A stretch of 13,759 nt of DNA from assembly GCA_964398355.1 (NCBI GenBank), contig CAYNMM010000055.1, positions 1-13,759 of the forward strand. Direction: 5' to 3'. This document shows, one piece after another, positions 1 to 7,750 of this stretch; position 1 is the stretch's first letter, and every line of letters starts with the position of its first letter. The translations under genes were made by a program, and so were the position numbers. Below the pieces are notes generated by a model. The model did not search any database and had not been told where the DNA came from. It saw only the letters and a list, made by a program, of their open reading frames with translations. The DNA is from WFZT01 sp964398355. GTDB lineage: Bacteria; Hydrothermota; Hydrothermia; B15-G9; WFZT01.

Positions 1-1170
1 GCAGAAATCTGTGGATATGGAGCCAGCGGAAGAAACGGTGGATTTAATATGTCACTTTTTGGACTGACTCCATCGATAACGAAGATGAGATTTGGAGTGG
101 AGAAAGGCAAACAGGCAAGAAGATTCATGGAAGAGGCTGTGACCTACCTCGCATCGTTTATTAAAGAACATAGAATCGACTGTGATTACGAGGAAAGTGG
201 TTATTTACTTGTAGCCACGAATAAGGCACAGGTTAAAAGACTATGGCACGAGATTGAGGTCGCTCAAGAGATGGACTTTCAAGGGGTGGAAATTTGGGAA
301 AAAGAGAGATTGGAACAGGAGTATAACACGGATAAATTTCTTTTAGGATGGTTTGAACCACAATGTGGAATTTTACATCCGGCAAAATGGGCGCGGGCCC
401 TGAAAAATGAAGCGGAAAAAGAGGGAGTAAAAATTTTCGAGTATTCACCTGTTCTTGAGTTTGAAAAGCGTAAGAATGCTCCTGATGGCTATAAATTTAT
501 CTTGAAAACCCCTGATGGAAAATTGTTTGCAAAAAGGATTGTCTTTGCTACAAATGCTTACTCCATACTATTCCCTCACCTTTACAAATATCAAACTCCT
601 GCATTCACAAGGATAGTTTTGACAGAACCTTTGACCGTCGAACAAATGAGAAGTATCGGATGGAAAAATAGGGCTGGAATAGAGGATTCGAGAGATTTTA
701 TTCACTATTATAGACTCACTAAAGATAACAGAATAGTCCTTGGAGGGAGAGATGTAGGTGTAACTTATGGGAAAAATCTTGAAAGGGATAGAGATAGAAA
801 AAATTTTGAAGAGCTCAAGATGTATTTATTATGGGTTTTCCCGCAGTTAAAAGGCATAAAGTTTACCCATGAGTGGGGTGGACCTGTGTCTATCACCCTT
901 GATATGGCTCCTGCTATAGGATTTGTGGGAAAAGATAGAAGTGCCCTTTTTGCTCTTGGGTACATAGGACATGGAGTGTCCGCTACTTTTAACACAGGAA
1001 GAACGATAGCAGAGTTAATTCTGGATTTGAAAACACCGAGAACAAGCTTATTCTTTGTTGGTAGGAAAATTATACCCTTTCCTCCTGAGCCTTTCCGATT
1101 CGTGTTGTCTCATGCAATTAGGGGTTACATGAGACTCGAAGATAAATTCAAATATGGAGAAAAACTTTAA
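1..1170 (+). CDS. FAD-dependent oxidoreductase, DAO family (5' partial)
   Basis: The reading frame is open from base 1, so the gene starts outside the window; the ATG at 49 is an internal methionine. The first visible residues include GASGRNGGF (visible residues 7-15), the FAD-contacting motif that follows the N-terminal Rossmann fold in D-amino-acid oxidase-like flavoproteins such as gamma-glutamylputrescine oxidase (PuuB) and DadA. The Rossmann GxGxxG itself is missing, lying upstream. Further support comes from VFATNAY in the middle, LGGRDVG in the substrate-domain strand, and the C-terminal GYIGHGVSATFNTGRTIAEL segment that closes the FAD site. About 389 residues are visible, as expected for this family minus roughly 40 N-terminal residues. 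It probably oxidises an amine or amino acid with FAD in the cytoplasm; the substrate cannot be told. The next gene starts 6 bases after its stop, suggesting co-transcription. Confidence 0.88.
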   Translation, partial: AEICGYGASGRNGGFNMSLFGLTPSITKMRFGVEKGKQARRFMEEAVTYLASFIKEHRIDCDYEESGYLLVATNKAQVKRLWHEIEVAQEMDFQGVEIWEKERLEQEYNTDKFLLGWFEPQCGILHPAKWARALKNEAEKEGVKIFEYSPVLEFEKRKNAPDGYKFILKTPDGKLFAKRIVFATNAYSILFPHLYKYQTPAFTRIVLTEPLTVEQMRSIGWKNRAGIEDSRDFIHYYRLTKDNRIVLGGRDVGVTYGKNLERDRDRKNFEELKMYLLWVFPQLKGIKFTHEWGGPVSITLDMAPAIGFVGKDRSALFALGYIGHGVSATFNTGRTIAELILDLKTPRTSLFFVGRKIIPFPPEPFRFVLSHAIRGYMRLEDKFKYGEKL

Positions 1171-1176
1171 AATCAG

Positions 1177-2073
1177 ATGAAGATTTTGTTCCTAATCTTG
1201 ATTACTCTTACGGGATTGCAAAAAGGGAAAATTTATTACCAGGAAACAGAAAGGAGATTCCTTTACTACCTGCCAAAGACCAGAGAGTATTCAGGTTTGA
1301 TAATAGGATTGCACGGTGGAGGTGGCTCTCCAGAAAGTTTTATCAAATTGACACGGGGAGAATTTAATAAACTTGCAGAAAGAAGAAAATACATTGTAAT
1401 TTATCCTGAAGCAGTTGGTAAACATTGGAATGATGGGAGAAATCTATCTTTTTATGCCTCTCAAAAGATGAATATCGATGACACTGGGTTCATTGGTAAA
1501 CTCATAGAGGATTTTCAAAAAGATTATCCTATTTCCAGTAAAAAAGCTTTTATCGTGGGGATGTCGAATGGAGGGATGTTAGCGTTGCGAATCGCGTGTG
1601 AAATGCCAGATAGGGTGGCAGCAATCGGGATTGTAGCCGCCGGGATGCCACAGAATATCAAAAATTTTTGCAAATTTCAAAAAGTGAATGTAATTATGTT
1701 TATAGGAGACAAAGATCCACTTATTCCAATTAATGGTGGTTACGTGCATTTTTTACGGAGGAGACTTGGAAAAGTTCTTTCTGTGAAGGAAGTGATCCAG
1801 CTATGGATTGGTGATAAAGAATGTAAGCCCCCTATCGTTCAGGAAATACCTGATCGAGACCCTGATGATGGCTCATCAGTATTACTTACAAAGTTTTTTT
1901 GCATCGACGGTGGAAAATTTTTTCTGTATGTGATAAATAATGGGGGTCATGTTTGGCCTGGAGGAAGCCGATACCTACCAGAATTTATCATAGGTAGATC
2001 GAATAACGATATTGATGCTACTCAGGAAATTTTCCGCTTCTTTGACGAAATAGTAAAAAGTAACAACAATTAG
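1177..2073 (+). CDS. Secreted alpha/beta-hydrolase esterase, PHB depolymerase/LpqC type
   Basis: The 298-residue product belongs to the esterase/PHB-depolymerase branch of alpha/beta hydrolases, which cleave polyester, feruloyl or acetyl esters. GLHGGGGSPESF (residues 44-55) is the oxyanion-hole loop. GMSNGG (128-133) holds the nucleophile Ser130. GDKDPLIP (177-184) supplies the likely catalytic Asp180, and NNGGHVWPGG (254-263) supplies His258, so the full triad is visible. The N-terminus (MKILFLILITLTG) is a short hydrophobic segment consistent with a signal peptide, although no clear cleavage site follows. The start has no good ribosome site at normal spacing: a GGAG at 1156-1159 lies 17 bases upstream inside the previous gene, so translation may be coupled to the flavoprotein. 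Which ester is cut is unknown; a carbohydrate-bound ester would fit the neighbouring glycosidase-like gene, but that is inference. Confidence 0.85.
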   Translation: MKILFLILITLTGLQKGKIYYQETERRFLYYLPKTREYSGLIIGLHGGGGSPESFIKLTRGEFNKLAERRKYIVIYPEAVGKHWNDGRNLSFYASQKMNIDDTGFIGKLIEDFQKDYPISSKKAFIVGMSNGGMLALRIACEMPDRVAAIGIVAAGMPQNIKNFCKFQKVNVIMFIGDKDPLIPINGGYVHFLRRRLGKVLSVKEVIQLWIGDKECKPPIVQEIPDRDPDDGSSVLLTKFFCIDGGKFFLYVINNGGHVWPGGSRYLPEFIIGRSNNDIDATQEIFRFFDEIVKSNNN

Positions 2074-2097
2074 TAGTTAATTTTTACCACCAGGTAT

Positions 2098-2126
2098 TTG
2101 ATTATTTGAGGTTGTTTCATTAAGAT
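2098..2126 (+). promoter_or_regulatory. Possible sigma-70 promoter for the GH18 gene
   Basis: The 76-base gap contains TTGATT (2098-2103) and TAAGAT (2121-2126) separated by exactly 17 bases, each matching consensus at 4 of 6 positions. They lie about 25 bases upstream of the ribosome site of the gene at 2150. In AT-rich DNA such a match can arise by chance. No terminator-like hairpin with a T-run precedes it; TACC-ACCA-GGTA nearby is too short. Confidence 0.3.
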
Positions 2127-2149
2127 AGTCATCCAAAAAGGAGAAAATC

Positions 2150-4501
2150 ATGCTCGCCAAGATTTTGCTCATTCTAAATATAGCGTTTGTTCCACCACCA
2201 TCAATTCACAAGATTCAATACGAGCAATACAAGAATTTCAAATTACCAGATGTTGGGCATCGGATCCCGAAGATTCCTCTGATGCCTCGGCGTAAAGAAT
2301 TGTATAAAACTATCTATGGTTTCTTACCTTACTGGCAGCTTTCAAGTTATTCACTAATCCATTGGGATCTATTAACTCATCTTGCGGCCTTTGGAGTGGA
2401 ACTTGATGGTAATGGAAACGTGAGTAATTACCATGGTTGGGTGTCGAACTGGGCCGCCGTGATAGATTCAGCTCATGCTCATGGAGTACATGTGCATCTT
2501 GTTATAATCGTGTTTAATAGTGATAACATTCATAACATATTGACAAATCCTACCTCAAGGACAAATGCGATAAACACCATTAAAACTGAAGTGTTAAACG
2601 GTAATGTAGAAGGGGCAAACCTTGACCTGGAAGTTCCATACTCAACGGATAGAGAAGCTTTGAATCAATTTGTCATCATGCTCCATGATACCCTTCAAAA
2701 CTACGGGAAAGAGTTGACGATTTGTGTCACAGCTGTGAATTGGAACGACAGATTTGACGTAGCCACACTTGCAGCAAATACGGAAGGACTTTTTATAATG
2801 GGATATGACTATTTCTGGAGTGGCAGCGGGACGGCTGGACCAGTATCTCCACTAACTGGATATACGTATAATGTGACGAGTACAGTAAATTATTATGTAG
2901 CAAATTCGGGTGGTCATCCGGAAAAGATAATTCTTGGGGTGCCTTATTATGGCTATAAATGGCCAACTTATTCAGATGTTCCAGGGTCGGCTACACGTGG
3001 ACGTGGTCGCGCGGTTTTCTACCAACAGGCCATCGTAGAGGCAAATTCTTATGGCTTATTGTGGGATGATTATTCACAAACCCCCTGGTATAAGTACTAT
3101 GTCAATGGGGATGGTTGGTATCAAACATGGTTCGATAATGACTCCAGTCTTGGACTCAAGTGGGATCTTGTTAATAATTCTAATATTCAGGGTACAGGTA
3201 TGTGGGCCCTTACTTATGATGGAACGAGAACAGAACTGTGGGATGAGCTGGCTCGACACTTTTCAGAAGGGACACCTCCTGGTCAACCTCAAGGACTGAT
3301 GGTTAGGCTTAGCGGACCGAGGAAAATTACGGTAGAATGGTACCCTGATTCAGGGGCCACATTTTACGAGGTCTGGAGGAGTGAGGATGGGAATAATTTC
3401 AATCTAAGAGCTACAGTTACAGGAACATCCTTCTCTGATTTAAATATCCCTGAAGGCACAGTTGAATTTTACAAGATCAGAGCTGGAAATCCATTTGGAG
3501 TTTCCAATTTTACTGAGGTTCTGGCCGCTGTTTCCTCATCAACCCCAAACAATGTTTTGGTTGTAAATGGATTTGATCGTGTAGGTGGTACCAATAATAC
3601 CTTTGATTTTATTCGTGAACATGGTCTTGCTATGGTTCAGATTGGTGCTTACTTCAATTCTACATGTAACGAAAGAGTCGAAAATGGGGATATTGATCTC
3701 ACTCAATACGACGCTGTTGATTGGATTCTTGGAGAAGAAGGTACATCAACAATGTCCTTTTCACCTGCCGAGCAAACAGCCGTAGCGAACTACCTTGAAA
3801 ATGGTGGAAACCTTTTTATTTCCGGCTCCGAAATTGGTTACGATCTCTGGCAAAGAGGAGATAGTACTGATCACGTTTTTTACCATGAATATCTTAAAGC
3901 TACCTACCTGGGAGATGACGCCAACACGTATTTTGTGTCGCCAGTCCCCGGTGGTATATTTGAGGGTATTGGTAACATAGAATTTGACGATGGAAGGTGG
4001 CATTATGATGTAGATTATCCAGACGGAGTTGGGCCTTATGGAGGATCAACATCCAACATGGTTTACCTCGGGGGTACCGGTTGGTCTGCCGGGATACAAT
4101 TTGAGGGAACTTTTGGAAATAGCTCTCAAACTGGAAGACTTGTGTATCTCGGATTTCCTTTCGAATCCATTCTTGATGCGTATAAAAGAAAAATCGTTAT
4201 GTATAGGGTTTTGAATTTCTTTGGTCTCAACGTAAGAATAAATGAACAATCTTTGGTCCATGAACGTACGCTGGTAGAGATGTATCCTAATCCTGTTAAA
4301 GATGTACTGAATATAATCTCCAGAGATCCGATTAACAGAGTTCGCGTCTTTGATATATCAGGGAGAAGAAGAATCTTAAGGGTTGTAAATGGCAAAAAGC
4401 AATTTAAAATCAACTTGAAAAATCTAACCTCCGGGATTTACTATTTAGAAGTTGAGAACCGTGATGGTTCTTTGAAAACACTCCGAATTATAAAACGATG
4501 A
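2150..4501 (+). CDS. Secreted GH18-family protein with FN3 domain and T9SS type A sorting domain
   Basis: The 783-residue product is modular. Residues 1-18 (MLAKILLILNIAFV...) form a weak signal-peptide-like segment. Residues about 53-372 are a glycoside hydrolase 18 barrel of the YaaH/SleL type: FLPYW near the start, NLDLE (157-161) with likely catalytic acid Glu161, MGYDY (217-221), and GMWALTYD (350-357) with the conserved late-barrel Trp. Residues about 376-462 look like a fibronectin type III domain. Residues about 467-693 begin NVLVVNGFDRVGG and include VDWILGEE and SGSEIGYDL, resembling the domain in Bacteroidetes proteins labelled xanthan lyase or amidase. Residues about 708-783 are a T9SS type A sorting domain: MYPNPVKDVLNI, VRVFDISGRR, and LTSGIYYLEV up to the terminal KR. 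It is probably exported and surface-attached or released, cutting beta-1,4-GlcNAc-containing glycans or only binding them. The start follows AAGGAG at a 6-base spacing. Confidence 0.88.
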   Translation: MLAKILLILNIAFVPPPSIHKIQYEQYKNFKLPDVGHRIPKIPLMPRRKELYKTIYGFLPYWQLSSYSLIHWDLLTHLAAFGVELDGNGNVSNYHGWVSNWAAVIDSAHAHGVHVHLVIIVFNSDNIHNILTNPTSRTNAINTIKTEVLNGNVEGANLDLEVPYSTDREALNQFVIMLHDTLQNYGKELTICVTAVNWNDRFDVATLAANTEGLFIMGYDYFWSGSGTAGPVSPLTGYTYNVTSTVNYYVANSGGHPEKIILGVPYYGYKWPTYSDVPGSATRGRGRAVFYQQAIVEANSYGLLWDDYSQTPWYKYYVNGDGWYQTWFDNDSSLGLKWDLVNNSNIQGTGMWALTYDGTRTELWDELARHFSEGTPPGQPQGLMVRLSGPRKITVEWYPDSGATFYEVWRSEDGNNFNLRATVTGTSFSDLNIPEGTVEFYKIRAGNPFGVSNFTEVLAAVSSSTPNNVLVVNGFDRVGGTNNTFDFIREHGLAMVQIGAYFNSTCNERVENGDIDLTQYDAVDWILGEEGTSTMSFSPAEQTAVANYLENGGNLFISGSEIGYDLWQRGDSTDHVFYHEYLKATYLGDDANTYFVSPVPGGIFEGIGNIEFDDGRWHYDVDYPDGVGPYGGSTSNMVYLGGTGWSAGIQFEGTFGNSSQTGRLVYLGFPFESILDAYKRKIVMYRVLNFFGLNVRINEQSLVHERTLVEMYPNPVKDVLNIISRDPINRVRVFDISGRRRILRVVNGKKQFKINLKNLTSGIYYLEVENRDGSLKTLRIIKR

Positions 4502-4536
4502 AAATCCCAGAAGTATCCAGGAATGAATTGATTAAA

Positions 4537-4544
4537 AGGAGGTG
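4537..4544 (+). promoter_or_regulatory. Ribosome binding site fixing the lipoprotein start at 4548
   Basis: AGGAGGTG is a near-perfect anti-16S match 3-5 bases before ATG 4548. The in-frame GTG at 4542 lies inside this site and therefore cannot be the start; using it would also prepend two residues to a well-formed lipoprotein signal. Confidence 0.8.
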
Positions 4545-4547
4545 TTT

Positions 4548-5084
4548 ATGAAGAGGTTAATTTTAACGATACTTGTATTTTCGTCGTTGGTCTATATGAC
4601 AGGATGTAAAGACAGTATAAAAGACCCGGAGGATGCCTATTTTAAAGGCAGAGTGGTAGATACTCTGGGTAATCCACTGGATAGTGTCCATGTGGCAACT
4701 TTCCCTCCTCATAGATATACTTATACTGATAGAAATGGTTACTTCGATTTAAGGGTTTTCCCTCGAATGTTTAGACTCGATCTTAAGAAGGGTAAAGTTT
4801 TTGTTTCGCAGATTGAAACAACGGCAACCGGAATCGACACGGTTGAGGTAGGAATAGTTGTAAATACCTCAAAAGAGACCCTTTCAGTAACTTACGATAC
4901 CACAAATAATGTGATTACAAGAACAACGATTGTTAGATCTATCACGGATTCCTGTTTTTACAACTCTGTCTCAACGGATTCCGTTGATATTCAGAGTGGT
5001 CAGACATACGATTTTGGCAATATTCAGATGGACACAGCGAGAATATATATTGAGACAGTTGACACAACCGTGGATACGTTATGA
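4548..5084 (+). CDS. Outer-membrane-type lipoprotein with carboxypeptidase-regulatory-like domain
   Basis: The 178-residue product begins with a lipoprotein signal: MKR, a hydrophobic stretch, and a lipobox-like MTGC with Cys20 as the predicted lipidated residue. Lys at +2 rather than Asp suggests outer-membrane sorting. Residues about 32-72 (KGRVVDTLGNPLDSVHV, then YTDRNGYFDL) match the carboxypeptidase regulatory-like / CNA-B-like beta-sandwich commonly found at the N-terminus of Bacteroidetes TonB receptors. The rest, residues 85-178, is rich in Thr, Ser, Val and Asp, with no recognisable domain, and ends in VDTTVDTL. It is probably a periplasm- or surface-facing accessory of the receptor encoded 23 bases downstream, which carries the same domain type. 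It is far too short to be a SusD homologue. The specific function is unknown. Confidence 0.75.
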   Translation: MKRLILTILVFSSLVYMTGCKDSIKDPEDAYFKGRVVDTLGNPLDSVHVATFPPHRYTYTDRNGYFDLRVFPRMFRLDLKKGKVFVSQIETTATGIDTVEVGIVVNTSKETLSVTYDTTNNVITRTTIVRSITDSCFYNSVSTDSVDIQSGQTYDFGNIQMDTARIYIETVDTTVDTL

Positions 5085-5090
5085 CAATCG

Positions 5091-5100
5091 AAAAAGGAGG
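5091..5100 (+). promoter_or_regulatory. Ribosome binding site fixing the receptor start at 5108
   Basis: AAAAAGGAGG lies 7 bases before ATG 5108. The upstream in-frame ATG at 5081 overlaps the TGA stop of the lipoprotein gene as ATGA, has no ribosome site of its own, and would place nine residues ahead of a typical MKKLLL signal peptide. ATG 5108 is therefore the preferred start. Confidence 0.8.
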
Positions 5101-5107
5101 AATTTTT

Positions 5108-7732
5108 ATGAAGAAGTTATTGTTAACATTCCTGTTTATGGGGGTAATTTTTGCAGGTGAAACAGGTAAGATTTCCGGGACAGTGGTAGATGCGTCCACG
5201 GGAGAGCCCCTTCCAGGTGTTAATGTCGTTATTCTTGGAACAACCATGGGAGCGGCTACTGATGTAAATGGTTTCTACTTCATATTGAATGTTCCCCCGG
5301 GAGTTTATACTCTGAAAGCCTCATTAATTGGATACACGCCCGTTGTGGAAGAGAGTGTTGTTGTCAGAGCTGACCAGACTACGACAATTAATTTTAAGCT
5401 TAAACAGACTGTATTGAAGGCAAAACCTGTTATCGTTAAAGCCAAGAGACCTATAGTTAAAAAGGATGTCACCGCGAGTTTGATTACAACAGATAAAGAA
5501 GATCTCAAGAAGATTCCGGTAGAGACAGTTTCTGGTGTCATCTCAATGAAAGCAGGAGTAACTACAGGCCCATCTGGTGATATTCACGTTAGAGGTGGAA
5601 GATCAGGAGAAGTTGCATATCTCATTGATGGTATCCCAATAGTTGATCCCTACTTGAACGGACTTGCTGTTTATGTGCCCACCAACATAATCAAGCAGAT
5701 GGATCTCGTGGCAGGAACTTTTAATGCTGAATACGGAAATGCAATGTCAGGTGTTGTAAATATTGTTACAGATGAAGGATCTAATAAATTTAGAGGCTCT
5801 ATAAGTGCATTTGTCGGAGACAGACTCAGTAATCACACGGATATTTTCGAACATATTGATGATTTCTATCTTTTCAATGATAAAGACATAAGATGGAATG
5901 TATCGGGACCTGTACCTCTCAGCAAGAAAATTACCTATTATTTCGGTGGAAGATATTACAAATCAGATGGGTGGCTCTATGGGATAAATTACTATTTACC
6001 AACAGACACAAGGTACGATACAATAATTCACGGTCATGGAGATGGTTCTTATATCGCGATGAATCCTATGACCGAGAATTTGTGGAATTTAAAGCTTACT
6101 GCGAGACCGACAAATTCAATGAAGATATCCTGGATAAATCTTTATACGTATTTGCATTATAAAAATTACATCCACTCGTTAAAATGGGAGCCCCTTGCAA
6201 CCCCTCATAATCTTAAAGAGGGGTGGCAGAGCATAATATCGTTGAATCAGGTTTTAAGTCCCAAAACGTTTTACTCTTTAAAGTTTAGTTACTACTGGTC
6301 ACAGTTTAGAACTTTTGTTTATGATTCTTATTACTGTCTTGGCTATCTATTTCCCTATTGGGGATATTTCGTATCTGCGCATCAGTTTAGAAGAGGTGGA
6401 GTTTCAACTTCATGGTACAAAAGGTATACCAAAAGTTATTTTGCAAGGTTTGATATAACCAGTCAGGTTACACCTGTACACATGATAAAGACTGGAGTCC
6501 AGTTTACCAGATATGACCTGTATCGACTTTCTTTAAATGTAGATAATCCAGATACAACCCCCCCGGCACTGCCAATTATAGATACAATTGCAGATATTGA
6601 TGAATATTTGCATCATCCAATTGAGTTTTCCGCGTACATTCAAGACAAGATGGAATTCAAGGACATGGTGGTTAATGCAGGGATAAGGTTTGACTGGTAC
6701 GATCCAAGGTGGAAAATCTGGGTAGATGATTCTGCACCTTCTCCTATGATCTGGGATACGACTCGTGGCCCATTTCCCGGATATAGGGATGTGGATCCCA
6801 AATATCAGATTTCTCCAAGGATAGGAATCGCATTCCCCATTTCTGCATCGGGGATATTCCACTTTTCCTATGGCCACTTTTTCCAGATTCCCCCTTATTA
6901 CTATCTTTACAGAAACTCTGGATTTAAGTGGGCAGAGTCTGGTGGAAGATTACTCACAAACAGAACCGTTATGGGGAATGCCGACCTGAAACCACAGAGA
7001 ACTGTTGCGTACGAAGTCGGATTTAAACAAGCTCTCAGTGAAAACTTTGGGCTGGAAGTTATTGGTTATTACAAAGATGTAAGAGATCTTGTTTCAACGA
7101 AGCTCATGCCAACTTATGTGTCGGGTGACCATTATATGGTATACACCAATAGAGACTATGCAAATATACGTGGACTATCCTTCTATTTGAAATTCAGAAA
7201 TCTTGGTATGTTCTCTGGCGAAATTGATTACACATACCAGATTGCAGAAGGTTCTAATTCAAGACCGAGAGATTTGTTTGCAGATTTAAGACATGGGTAC
7301 GAGCCGCCCAAGTATATGGTTCCTCTCGATTGGGATGAAAGGCATAAAATTAACTTTACCTTAACCATGACTCAACCCAACCAGTGGACAGTATCATTAA
7401 CGGGAACGTATGGAAGTGGACTTCCATATACACCAACAGATACGACCGGAGAGGCATTGAGGGGTGGAGAAAATTCAGGTAGGAAACCGCCAACATATAA
7501 TATTGATTTAAGTGCTGCAAAATATATGAAAATCAGGAATATAAGATATACAATTTCTCTCAAGGTATATAACTTGCTTGATACAAAGAATGAGGTTCTT
7601 GTCTACACAGATACAGGAAGAGCCACGTATACGCATCAGACACGGCCAACTGCTGACCCCGGATATTACATAAGACCGTACTACTTTAGTCCACCAAGGT
7701 TGGTTAAAATAGGAATTTCAATTAATTTTTAA
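5108..7732 (+). CDS. TonB-dependent outer-membrane receptor with N-terminal carboxypeptidase-regulatory-like domain
   Basis: The 874-residue product starts with a signal peptide (MKKLLLTFLFMGVIFAG, cleavage probably after Gly17). Residues about 20-98 are a carboxypeptidase regulatory-like domain: GKISGTVVDASTGEPLPGV, then TDVNGFYFILNVPPG. Residues about 126-222 are the TonB plug: IPVETVSGVI, then GDIHVRGGRSGEVAYLIDG, then NAEYGNAMSGVVNIVT. The remainder is a long run of alternating, aromatic-rich strands typical of a 22-strand barrel, with a motif like the receptor C-terminal region (NADLKPQRTVAYEVGFK) and a terminal GISINF ending in Phe, the BamA recognition signature. It imports or senses a substrate across the outer membrane with energy from TonB-ExbBD, which is not encoded here. 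No SusD partner is present, so it is not a classical SusCD pair; the adjacent lipoprotein may replace it. The substrate is unknown. Confidence 0.92.
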   Translation: MKKLLLTFLFMGVIFAGETGKISGTVVDASTGEPLPGVNVVILGTTMGAATDVNGFYFILNVPPGVYTLKASLIGYTPVVEESVVVRADQTTTINFKLKQTVLKAKPVIVKAKRPIVKKDVTASLITTDKEDLKKIPVETVSGVISMKAGVTTGPSGDIHVRGGRSGEVAYLIDGIPIVDPYLNGLAVYVPTNIIKQMDLVAGTFNAEYGNAMSGVVNIVTDEGSNKFRGSISAFVGDRLSNHTDIFEHIDDFYLFNDKDIRWNVSGPVPLSKKITYYFGGRYYKSDGWLYGINYYLPTDTRYDTIIHGHGDGSYIAMNPMTENLWNLKLTARPTNSMKISWINLYTYLHYKNYIHSLKWEPLATPHNLKEGWQSIISLNQVLSPKTFYSLKFSYYWSQFRTFVYDSYYCLGYLFPYWGYFVSAHQFRRGGVSTSWYKRYTKSYFARFDITSQVTPVHMIKTGVQFTRYDLYRLSLNVDNPDTTPPALPIIDTIADIDEYLHHPIEFSAYIQDKMEFKDMVVNAGIRFDWYDPRWKIWVDDSAPSPMIWDTTRGPFPGYRDVDPKYQISPRIGIAFPISASGIFHFSYGHFFQIPPYYYLYRNSGFKWAESGGRLLTNRTVMGNADLKPQRTVAYEVGFKQALSENFGLEVIGYYKDVRDLVSTKLMPTYVSGDHYMVYTNRDYANIRGLSFYLKFRNLGMFSGEIDYTYQIAEGSNSRPRDLFADLRHGYEPPKYMVPLDWDERHKINFTLTMTQPNQWTVSLTGTYGSGLPYTPTDTTGEALRGGENSGRKPPTYNIDLSAAKYMKIRNIRYTISLKVYNLLDTKNEVLVYTDTGRATYTHQTRPTADPGYYIRPYYFSPPRLVKIGISINF

Positions 7733-7750
7733 AAGGAGGAGTTTTAAATT

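Noticed and set aside
49..51. ATG at 49 as the start of the flavoprotein
   Set aside because: The frame is open back to base 1, and the upstream codons encode the conserved GASGRNGGF motif, so this Met is internal.
2085..2096. TACC-ACCA-GGTA hairpin after the esterase gene as a terminator
   Set aside because: A 4-base stem is too weak and the downstream T-run is interrupted.
4466..4494. TTGAAA and TATAAA near the end of the GH18 gene as a promoter for the operon
   Set aside because: The two hexamers are only 11 bases apart, and no acceptable -35 lies at normal spacing from TATAAA.
4542..4544. GTG start for the lipoprotein gene
   Set aside because: It lies inside the AGGAGGTG ribosome site that serves ATG 4548.
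5081..5083. ATG overlapping the lipoprotein stop as ATGA, as a coupled start for the receptor
   Set aside because: It has no ribosome site and would extend the signal peptide with residues encoded by the ribosome site of ATG 5108.
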